A stretch of DNA of 12,170 nt from Sulfurimonadaceae bacterium. GTDB lineage: Bacteria > Campylobacterota > Campylobacteria > Campylobacterales > Sulfurimonadaceae. The notes below the pieces were generated by a model. The model did no database searches. It was not told the origin of the DNA and saw only the letters and a list, made by a program, of their open reading frames with translations. Position 1 is the first letter of the stretch, and the number at the start of each line of letters is the position of its first letter. The stretch lies in contig JAPHSI010000018.1 of assembly GCA_026193155.1 (NCBI GenBank), forward strand, positions 1-12,170, given 5' to 3'. A program made the position numbers and the translations under genes. Below, one piece after another: positions 1-6,193 of this stretch.

Positions 1-695
1 AACGGAATCAGACTTAAAAGATAAAGCAGTAGAGTTTTTATTCGCAGTTTATTTTTATTCTTAAAAGCTATCTCTAAAGCTTCATTTTTTGTGTTTAAAC
101 TTGTACTTATATCGTAGTTTAACATCTTATGAAAAAAATAATATAAAGGAAGATTAAAAGCAATTAAATTGATAATAGGTATGAAGTAAAAAGGGATAAG
201 AACAATAAAAAGTAAAAGCATAATTCCTGTCCATTTTAGAGTCGAGAGTAAGGCAGTTGCAATATTTGAATAACCTATCATCTCAACATCTTGGTAGTGT
301 CTTTTTTGAAGTTCATTTAAAACATATGGAGTTAGAAAACCTATAACTAAAATTGCTATAAATATAGATGCATATAGTGTTAAAAAACCGCCTATTGCGT
401 AGATAAGAAAAGTAGCTATCCATGCAGTAGCCGCAAAACTCATAAGAAACTGCATAATTGCAGTACCCTCTAAGTATGCTTCAAAATTATCGGTATGCTC
501 AATACCGTTTTGGATTGTAGTCTGCTGGGCTTCTATATGCATCTGACTCATATGTTCTGCACCCAAACCTGCAAAAACAAAAAATAAAATATACATTAAA
601 ACAATTGTAATTATTATAGGCAGAAGAGAATACTTTAGCATTTTGGGTGTTAAAAAATCTTTTATACTTTGTATTATCAGGTTTTGTTCATTCAC
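1..695 (-). CDS. EI24/CysZ-like integral membrane protein, 3' end cut by window edge
   Basis: The frame is open from the start codon to the window edge, giving 231 codons without a stop. The translation is strongly hydrophobic. Membrane segments lie at about residues 20-43, 86-120 (probably two closely spaced) and 153-185, with a polar stretch between the first and second, and a new hydrophobic run starts at the window edge. This layout and length fit the EI24 family, which includes E. coli CysZ, a sulfate uptake protein of about 250 residues. I assign the family from overall pattern, not from a decisive motif, and sulfate transport is not shown. The start is uncertain. A GTG at 695 has GGAG six bases upstream, while an in-frame ATG at 707 has no good ribosome site; I chose the GTG. 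An in-frame TGA lies just upstream of both. It follows pirin by 45 bases on the same strand and may be the last gene of that unit. Confidence 0.7.
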   Translation of the reverse strand, partial: MNEQNLIIQSIKDFLTPKMLKYSLLPIIITIVLMYILFFVFAGLGAEHMSQMHIEAQQTTIQNGIEHTDNFEAYLEGTAIMQFLMSFAATAWIATFLIYAIGGFLTLYASIFIAILVIGFLTPYVLNELQKRHYQDVEMIGYSNIATALLSTLKWTGIMLLLFIVLIPFYFIPIINLIAFNLPLYYFFHKMLNYDISTSLNTKNEALEIAFKNKNKLRIKTLLLYLLSLIP

Positions 696-740
696 ATATA
701 ACTCCATAGCTTTTGTTATAGTGTATCAAAAATAGATTAA

Positions 741-1445
741 TTACGAACTTTGTTTCATCTCTATAAATAAAAAGTGGTTCTTTGTAACTGCTTCTATTAA
801 GAGCTTACTCTCATTTGTAATTTCCATAGCATCACCGAAGTTAAGTTGAGCACCATTTATTTTAGCACTTCCTTCTATTTGTACATAATATATCTGTCTG
901 TTTTCTTTTATATCAAATTCTATATTTTTATTATCATCAAGTTCAGATACATAAAAATTCACATCCTGATATAGTTTTATTTTTGAATCTCCGTCTTGAG
1001 GTGAAACAATATTAAGCAGTTTATTTTTTCGCTCATTTTCTGTATATTTATGAGAACCGTAAAGTTTTTCTAAACCTTTTTTTGGAGGAAATATCCAAAC
1101 CTGAAGTACTCTTAACTCTGCATCGGATAAATTATATTCAGCATGCACGATACCATCTCCTGCACTCATGTACTGAACTTCACCGCGTTTTAGAGTTTCT
1201 TCATTACCCATAGAGTCTTTATGGCTTATTTCACCATCTATGATGTAAGTTACTATCTCCATATTTTCATGCGGATGCATATCAAACCCGCTATGTGGAA
1301 GGATAATATCATCATTTAAAACTCTTAAAACTCCAAAGTTAATGTTTGCTGGATTTCTGTACTCAGCAAATGAGAAATGAAATCTGCTTTTTAACCAACC
1401 TAAATCAGATTTACCCATACTCTCTTTAGTTATTTTCTTTAGCAT
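741..1445 (-). CDS. Pirin family protein (bicupin)
   Basis: A 234-residue protein of normal pirin length. The N-terminal cupin carries the family metal site: H57 and H59 in the FDMHPHEN stretch, then H101 and E103 in GIVHAEYN, the positions expected for Fe/Ni binding in pirins. The C-terminal cupin is more divergent, as usual. Characterised pirins include quercetin 2,3-dioxygenases and redox-sensing cofactors; which activity applies cannot be read from sequence. The start ATG has AAAGGA about six bases upstream. It follows yceI on the same strand by 48 bases, the gap holding a perfect inverted repeat. The marR-yceI-pirin grouping suggests a stress or small-molecule response role, which is inference from context. 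Confidence 0.9.
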   Translation of the reverse strand: MLKKITKESMGKSDLGWLKSRFHFSFAEYRNPANINFGVLRVLNDDIILPHSGFDMHPHENMEIVTYIIDGEISHKDSMGNEETLKRGEVQYMSAGDGIVHAEYNLSDAELRVLQVWIFPPKKGLEKLYGSHKYTENERKNKLLNIVSPQDGDSKIKLYQDVNFYVSELDDNKNIEFDIKENRQIYYVQIEGSAKINGAQLNFGDAMEITNESKLLIEAVTKNHFLFIEMKQSS

Positions 1446-1460
1446 AACTAATCCTTTTTA

Positions 1461-1486
1461 GACAATGAATCCACAAATTCATTGTC
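1461..1486 (-). repeat. Perfect 10-bp inverted repeat (hairpin) between yceI and pirin
   Basis: GACAATGAAT at 1461-1470 is the exact reverse complement of ATTCATTGTC at 1477-1486, with a six-base loop. On the transcribed minus strand it begins 7 bases after the yceI stop codon and ends a few bases before the pirin ribosome site AAAGGA. It is not followed by a T tract in that direction (TAAAAAGG follows), so it is not a standard terminator for yceI. In the plus direction it is followed by a T-rich stretch, so it could stop antisense transcription. An mRNA-stabilising or translation-modulating hairpin is the other reading. Confidence 0.6.
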
Positions 1487-1493
1487 TTATATT

Positions 1494-2060
1494 TTATTTA
1501 GTAAGTATACCTTCTAACTCAACACTGATTTTTACTTTATCACCTACAATTAGTCCACCCGTTTCTAAAACATCGTTCCATTTGAGCCCGTAATCTTGTC
1601 TATTTACTTTTGTTTCTAAAGTCAGACCTGTTCTTGTATTTCCCCAAGGGTCTTTTATAACACCGCTTGTTTCAAGTTCAAATTTAACTACTTTTGTAAC
1701 ACCGCGGATAGTTAATTTTCCTGTCGCTGAATCACCGTTAACATCTGTAATTTTAAGGGTAAGTTTTGGATAATTTGTAACGTCAAAAAAATCTTCAGAA
1801 CGTAAATGATTATCTCTTTTAGCATTTTCAGTATTAATTGAAGTAGCCTCAACTTCACCTTGAAGTGATTTTAAAGTTTTTGTTTTTTCATCAAAGACAA
1901 AACTTCCGCTAAACTTATCAAACTTACCTTTTACGTTAGAAATCATCATATGTTTAACTTTAAAACCAACACTCGAATGACTGGCATCTACATTATAATT
2001 ACCTGCGAATAAACTACCTGCAACTAAAATAGTCGCTAATCCGGTTTTTAATAAATTCAT
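1494..2060 (-). CDS. YceI family periplasmic lipid-binding protein
   Basis: A 188-residue protein with a typical signal peptide: MNLLKTG, a hydrophobic core, then SLFAG with likely cleavage near residue 19 or 20. The mature part follows the YceI lipocalin-like pattern from start to end: the N-terminal DASHSSVGFKVKHMM block (25-39), RDNHLRSEDFFD (82-93), LTIRGVTK (116-123) and NRQDYGLKWN (153-162). Members of the family bind isoprenoid chains such as polyprenyl or ubiquinone-like lipids in the periplasm and are often induced by acid, base or other stress. AAGGAT lies about seven bases before the ATG. It follows marR by 42 bases on the same strand, and an operator-like sequence related to the marR palindrome lies in that gap. 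Family assignment is firm; the ligand is unknown. Confidence 0.93.
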   Translation of the reverse strand: MNLLKTGLATILVAGSLFAGNYNVDASHSSVGFKVKHMMISNVKGKFDKFSGSFVFDEKTKTLKSLQGEVEATSINTENAKRDNHLRSEDFFDVTNYPKLTLKITDVNGDSATGKLTIRGVTKVVKFELETSGVIKDPWGNTRTGLTLETKVNRQDYGLKWNDVLETGGLIVGDKVKISVELEGILTK

Positions 2061-2073
2061 CTCTTATCCTTTT

Positions 2074-2087
2074 GTATTAACTAGTAA
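2074..2087 (-). promoter_or_regulatory. Candidate second MarR operator upstream of yceI
   Basis: GTATTAACTAGTAA on the plus strand matches the marR palindrome TTACTAATTAGTAA at 11 of 14 positions, with ACTAGTAA nearly identical to its right half. It sits 14-27 bases before the yceI start. I see no convincing promoter around it, so it might act on read-through transcription or be a chance AT-rich match. Confidence 0.35.
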
Positions 2088-2102
2088 TTTTAAATAAGAA
2101 AA

Positions 2103-2555
2103 TTACTGTGATTTATGTAATTTTCTAAGTAAAGTAAATAAAGTCTCCGTTTCATCTTTATCCAAAACTTTAAAATAATCTTCAAAGTTTTTTGCATGAT
2201 TAGGAAACAACTTATCCATAATATCTATACCTTTTTTGGTTATAGTAATTATATAGGTCCTTTTGTCTTTAGCGTCAGGGATAGAGGTTATCAAACCGTC
2301 TCTAATTAAGTTCTTTATCACTACAGTCACATTGCCTGGTGTACCAAGTGTAAGTTTTGTAATCGCACCAACACTTAAATCCCCTCTATGATACAACACC
2401 TCTAACACTTCGAACTGATTCATAGTCAAGTCGTGTGACTTTATGTAAGCTGACTCTTTTGCCAGAATCTTTTTAAATGTTTTTATAAGCTGTATCCATG
2501 TACTCATAGATTTATCAGCAACTGAACCATAACTTTTACCTAAATAAACTTTCAT
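2103..2555 (-). CDS. MarR family transcriptional regulator
   Basis: A 150-residue winged-helix regulator. The DNA-binding core runs from about residue 42 to 110: LTMNQFEVLEVL, then the recognition helix region (TPGNVTVVIKNLIRDGLI, 72-89) and the wing with DAKDKRTYII (94-103), the classic MarR D..D.R signature. Helices on both ends would form the dimer interface. The protein has no cysteine, so OhrR-type thiol sensing is excluded; it presumably responds to a small ligand. The start at 2555 is chosen because AGGAGA lies 7 bases upstream and the promoter -10 ends about 20 bases upstream. An in-frame ATG at 2624 would put 23 extra residues across the promoter and operator and is rejected. It is divergent from the SHOCT/copper ATPase genes and heads the yceI-pirin group. 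Confidence 0.9.
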   Translation of the reverse strand: MKVYLGKSYGSVADKSMSTWIQLIKTFKKILAKESAYIKSHDLTMNQFEVLEVLYHRGDLSVGAITKLTLGTPGNVTVVIKNLIRDGLITSIPDAKDKRTYIITITKKGIDIMDKLFPNHAKNFEDYFKVLDKDETETLFTLLRKLHKSQ

Positions 2556-2574
2556 AATCCTATCTCCTGTAACA

Positions 2575-2603
2575 AGTATATTACTAATTAGTAATAAAGT
2601 CAA
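2575..2603 (-). promoter_or_regulatory. marR promoter (TTGACT - 17 bp - TATACT)
   Basis: Read on the minus strand, TTGACT (2598-2603) is followed after exactly 17 bases by TATACT (2575-2580), close to the sigma-70 consensus. Transcription would begin near 2568, giving a very short leader beginning at about the AGGAGA ribosome site of marR. The spacer holds a perfect palindrome, listed separately. Confidence 0.75.
2581..2594. promoter_or_regulatory. Perfect 14-bp palindrome, probable MarR operator
   Basis: TTACTAATTAGTAA equals its own reverse complement. It fills most of the spacer between the -35 and -10 boxes of marR and directly abuts the -10. A dimeric MarR bound here would exclude RNA polymerase, the usual autorepression arrangement in this family. 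It also lies about 42 bases upstream of the first -10 of the divergent SHOCT gene, so it could affect that promoter too. Confidence 0.65.
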
Positions 2604-2635
2604 GAATAATTTAAAAGAACACAAATACTACACAT

Positions 2636-2649
2636 TATAATAATATAAT
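2636..2649 (+). promoter_or_regulatory. -10 region for the SHOCT-copper ATPase unit
   Basis: Two TATAAT boxes, at 2636-2641 and 2644-2649, precede the SHOCT gene by 19 to 27 bases. No clear -35 box is present, in keeping with the weak -35 dependence described for sigma-70 promoters of Campylobacter and Helicobacter. Which box is used cannot be told from sequence. Confidence 0.5.
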
Positions 2650-2667
2650 TTTTACTATAAGGAGTAT

Positions 2668-2862
2668 ATGATGCATGGTTTTGGAATGGGATTTGGTTGG
2701 ATATTTTTACTGTTGTTGATTATATTTGTTTTTTATTTAATAAACGGCAAAAAACAATATGATGAGGATGATTCTGCGTTGGATATTCTTAGAAAAAGAT
2801 ATGCAAACGGAGAGATAGACGAAGAAGAGTATAAAACTAAATTAGAAGAATTAAAAAAATAA
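2668..2862 (+). CDS. Small membrane-anchored SHOCT domain protein
   Basis: A 64-residue protein with three parts. The short N-terminus (MMHGFGMGFG) is rich in Met, Gly and His, one membrane segment spans about residues 11-26, and a charged helical C-terminus (about 35-64) holds the SHOCT pattern: LDILRKRYANGEIDEEEY. SHOCT is a short oligomerisation-type domain with no enzymatic role. Similar one-span SHOCT proteins are frequent beside metal-transport genes. Two consecutive ATG codons compete. AAGGAG is 3 bases from the first and 6 from the second, so translation may really begin at 2671. The copper ATPase starts 14 bases after the stop, so the two are almost certainly co-transcribed. A helper role in copper export is inferred from this pairing only. 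Confidence 0.85.
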   Translation: MMHGFGMGFGWIFLLLLIIFVFYLINGKKQYDEDDSALDILRKRYANGEIDEEEYKTKLEELKK

Positions 2863-2876
2863 GATAGAGGTGTATT

Positions 2877-5000
2877 ATGAGTGCTTCATATACTTGTCCG
2901 ATGCATCCGGAGATAGTGGAGAATAAGCCCGGTACTTGTCCAAAATGCGGTATGGCATTGGAATTGATAATATCAGAGGCAGAGGAAGTAGTTGAAAAGA
3001 ACTATGCACTAGACTATATGAGCAAACGCTTTTGGATAAGTTTGTTTTTTTCTTTTCCTATTTTTATAGTAGCAATGTTGAACGACTTAAAACCTGAGTA
3101 TTTACCGTCTGGTTTATCTACACTACATATTCAGTGGTTTTTATTTTTATTTGCATCGCCTGTTGTATTATGGGGAGGATGTCCTTTTTTTGTACGTGCT
3201 TACGAGTCTGTAAAAACATGGAACTTAAATATGTTTACCCTCATCGCCATCGGGGTTGGAGCAGCATATACTTATAGTTTGGTAGCACTTTTTTCCCCCG
3301 AGCTTTTTCCTCCTCTTATGCAAAATGAAGATGGCTTTGTTCATGTATATTTTGAAGCTGCAGCCGTTATAACCAGCTTGGTTCTTTTAGGACAGGTTTT
3401 AGAGTTAAATGCAAGAAGTAAAACAAATACCGCTATAAAAACATTGTTAAATCTTGCTCCAAAAAAAGCACATAGGATTAAAGATGGTATTGAAGAAGAA
3501 GTTAATATCAAACATATTCACGTAGGTGATATTTTAAGCATAAAACCGGGTGAAAAGATTCCTGTGGATGGGGTTGCTATAGATGGGAAAAGTAATGTTG
3601 ATGAATCAATGATTACGGGAGAACCTATAGCAATTTCTAAGTCAAAAGGAGACTCCTTAATCGGTGCAACCATAAATAAAAACGGAACACTTAAAATGAA
3701 AGCAGAGAAAATAGGAAGCGATACTATGCTTGCTCAGATTGTCCATATGGTATCTCAGGCACAGCTCTCACGTGCACCTATACAAAACTTGGTGGATAAG
3801 GTCTCAAGTTATTTTGTACCTGCTGTTGTAATATTTGCAATTTTATCTTTTATAGTGTGGTATATCTTTGGTCCAGAGCCACGCTTGGCTTATGCCGTAG
3901 TCTCTGCTGTTGCGGTACTTATCATTGCATGTCCGTGTGCTTTGGGATTAGCTACGCCTATTTCCATAATGGTAGCTACGGGCAGGGCTGCACAATCTGG
4001 TATTTTGATAAAAGATGCCAAAACATTAGAGCAGATGGAGAAAGTGAATACACTTGTTGTAGATAAAACGGGAACTTTGACAGAAGGAAAACCTCGAATG
4101 ACAAGTTTTTTTGTAGAAGATGGTTTTGATAAAACACAGATGTTAAGATATGCAGCCAGTTTAGAACTCTCAAGTGAGCATCCATTGTCCGAAGCAGTTG
4201 TCAATTATGCAAAAGAGCAAGATTTGAGTATGTTAGAGCTTGAGAATTTTAATTCTGTTACGGGTAAGGGGATTGTCGGTAAGATAGAGGGTAAAGATGT
4301 GGCAGTGGGAAGTGAGAGTTTTTTACATAGCCTTGGCATCTCAACGAAAAATATAAGTATAAAAGCAGATTCGCTTCGCCAAAAAGGGGGCGGTGTTATA
4401 TTTATTGCAATTGATTCTAAACTCGGTGGAATTATAGGTTTAGAAGACCCTATAAAAGAGACATCAAAACAAGCACTAAAAGATTTAAGAGCAAATGGTA
4501 TAAAAATGGTAATGTTAAGCGGAGATAATGAGACTACAGCAAATACGGTTGCAGATAAACTTGGTATAGATGAGGTATATGCAAATGTAATGCCTGATGC
4601 CAAAGCAAAAATAATAACAAAACTGCAAGAGGGCGGTGCAGTTGTAGCTATGGCGGGTGATGGGATAAACGATGCACCTTCTCTTGCTCAGGCAGATGTT
4701 GGAATTGCTATGGGGAGTGGTACGGATGTAGCTATAGAGAGTGCAGGAGTTACACTTGTAAAAGGCGATTTACTTGGAATAGTGAAAGTTTTAAAACTTA
4801 GCCGTGCTACGATGAAAAATATACGAGAAAACCTGTTTTTCGCTTTTGTTTATAATAGTTTGGGAGTCCCCATTGCAGCAGGAGTTTTATATCCATTTTT
4901 TGGAATCTTACTCTCACCAGTTATTGCGGCAACGGCTATGAGTTTTAGCTCAGTCTCGGTTATAGTAAATGCTCTGCGTTTAAAAAATAAGAAAATATAA
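2877..5000 (+). CDS. copA: Cu(+)-exporting P1B-type ATPase (CopA-like)
   Basis: A 707-residue heavy-metal P-type ATPase of normal length. The N-terminus has no HMA CxxC domain but a heavy-metal-binding module, YTCPMHPEI (5-13) and GTCPKCGM (19-26). The core shows ITGEP (246-250, actuator), the metal-site motif CPC (352-354), DKTGT with phosphorylated D396, the P1B histidine SEHP (433-436), and GDGIND (594-599, hinge). YN (659-660) and MSFSS (688-692) in the last two membrane helices are the residues that with CPC define the Cu(+)/Ag(+) P1B-1 group. It should pump cuprous ions out of the cytoplasm at the inner membrane. AGAGG six bases before the ATG is the ribosome site. Its stop TAA abuts the stop of the convergent flavoprotein gene with no gap and no visible terminator. 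An alternative role in cuproprotein assembly cannot be excluded. Confidence 0.92.
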   Translation: MSASYTCPMHPEIVENKPGTCPKCGMALELIISEAEEVVEKNYALDYMSKRFWISLFFSFPIFIVAMLNDLKPEYLPSGLSTLHIQWFLFLFASPVVLWGGCPFFVRAYESVKTWNLNMFTLIAIGVGAAYTYSLVALFSPELFPPLMQNEDGFVHVYFEAAAVITSLVLLGQVLELNARSKTNTAIKTLLNLAPKKAHRIKDGIEEEVNIKHIHVGDILSIKPGEKIPVDGVAIDGKSNVDESMITGEPIAISKSKGDSLIGATINKNGTLKMKAEKIGSDTMLAQIVHMVSQAQLSRAPIQNLVDKVSSYFVPAVVIFAILSFIVWYIFGPEPRLAYAVVSAVAVLIIACPCALGLATPISIMVATGRAAQSGILIKDAKTLEQMEKVNTLVVDKTGTLTEGKPRMTSFFVEDGFDKTQMLRYAASLELSSEHPLSEAVVNYAKEQDLSMLELENFNSVTGKGIVGKIEGKDVAVGSESFLHSLGISTKNISIKADSLRQKGGGVIFIAIDSKLGGIIGLEDPIKETSKQALKDLRANGIKMVMLSGDNETTANTVADKLGIDEVYANVMPDAKAKIITKLQEGGAVVAMAGDGINDAPSLAQADVGIAMGSGTDVAIESAGVTLVKGDLLGIVKVLKLSRATMKNIRENLFFAFVYNSLGVPIAAGVLYPFFGILLSPVIAATAMSFSSVSVIVNALRLKNKKI

Positions 5001-6191
5001 CTATTTACTACTTATACCTATTGCAGCAGCATATCCGCTTGCCCAGCCCCAAGCAAAGTTATATCCCCCGCGTCGTCCGACTACATCTAATACTTCACCG
5101 GTAAAGTATAAGCTTTTTTGTTTTTTTGATTCCATAGTTTTTGCATCTATTTCATCTGTGTTGACTCCTCCGCCTGCAACTTCTGCATGACGAAAACCAT
5201 GAGTGGAAGCTACTTCAAACTTCCAGTTTAGACATTGATTAGCTATACGTTTATAGTCTTTCATATTTAGATTTTGAAGTTTGGTTTCGTGAGAAATATT
5301 TAAAACATCAAGGATAGTTTTTGATATTTTAAGAGGAAGCAGTGCATGAAGTGCATTTAAAATTGAGCTCTCAGGGATTGATTTATTAAGGTTATTTAAG
5401 TGGTTTGAGAGTTTTTGGTGTGAATATTTTGGCAAAAGATTCAGGATAATATCTACAACAGAGTAGTTGAGCATAGCTTCACTTGCTTCACGTGAGATAT
5501 CAAGTATTGCAAAACCCGAAACACCGTACGCGGTAAATAGGATATCACCAGATGCAGATGAGCTTTTTTGATTGTTTATCATTAAAGTCACCTCGCCGTC
5601 AACTTTGGTACCGCTCATTTTGTTATGTGGCGAATTTGAGAGTTCAAGCTGAACGAGTGATGGGTATGTTGGGATTATACTGTGTCCATACACTTTTGCA
5701 AACTCAAGTCCGTCGGCGCATCCTCCAAGATGTGAAGCAGCTTCACTACCTGTTGCCACAACCACTGCATCGTATTTGTCCATTAAGCTTTTTATATCAG
5801 ATATCTTAGTATCTGTAATTATATTTACACCTAAATTCAAGGCAGTGTCTTTAAAAATAGCTACGACCGATTTTGCTTCATTTGATAAAGGGTAGACTTT
5901 GCCATCCTCTTTTGCATCGAGGACAAGGCCAATAGATGCACAAAATTTTTCAAATTTTTGGTAGTTAAAACGTTCTAGTGCATCTTTTACAAAAGAGTTA
6001 TTTTGTGAGAAATAATCATCTTCTGAAAAGCTTGTGTTTGTTATGTTGCATCTGCCGTTTCCAGATACTAAAATCTTTTTGCCTATATTTTGATTTTGCT
6101 CGTACAAATCAACTTTGCAGGAATTTTTAGCACACACAATGCTACAAATAAGACCGCTTGCTCCTGCTCCGATTATTGCTACTTTTTTCAT
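5001..6191 (-). CDS. HI0933/YhiN-family FAD-dependent oxidoreductase
   Basis: A 396-residue flavoprotein of usual length. Residues 8-13 (GAGASG) form the FAD dinucleotide fold. GKKILVSGNGRCNITN (37-52) and the C-terminal block from LYFTGEVLDVVGRRGG (361-376) to WASGYAAA (383-390) are the HI0933/BaiN family signatures. Databases name members variously as NAD(P)/FAD-dependent oxidoreductase or aminoacetone oxidase. To my recollection the E. coli relative YhiN was reported as RdsA, which makes a dihydrouridine in 23S rRNA; whether this protein does the same is untested. The ATG lies 2 bases after the mutS2 stop and has no clear ribosome site, so translation is probably coupled to mutS2. The gene ends directly against the copper ATPase stop. 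Confidence 0.85.
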   Translation of the reverse strand: MKKVAIIGAGASGLICSIVCAKNSCKVDLYEQNQNIGKKILVSGNGRCNITNTSFSEDDYFSQNNSFVKDALERFNYQKFEKFCASIGLVLDAKEDGKVYPLSNEAKSVVAIFKDTALNLGVNIITDTKISDIKSLMDKYDAVVVATGSEAASHLGGCADGLEFAKVYGHSIIPTYPSLVQLELSNSPHNKMSGTKVDGEVTLMINNQKSSSASGDILFTAYGVSGFAILDISREASEAMLNYSVVDIILNLLPKYSHQKLSNHLNNLNKSIPESSILNALHALLPLKISKTILDVLNISHETKLQNLNMKDYKRIANQCLNWKFEVASTHGFRHAEVAGGGVNTDEIDAKTMESKKQKSLYFTGEVLDVVGRRGGYNFAWGWASGYAAAIGISSK

Positions 6192-6193
6192 AA

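Noticed and set aside
1461..1500. Rho-independent terminator for yceI
   Set aside because: The stem is perfect but the minus-strand side that should be T-rich reads TAAAAAGG; I list it as a hairpin instead.
3857..4603. Several open frames on both strands inside the copper ATPase gene (for example minus strand 3890-4204 and 4205-4603)
   Set aside because: They lie wholly within a gene with all P1B ATPase motifs, have no ribosome sites of note and resemble no protein family; they are frame shadows.
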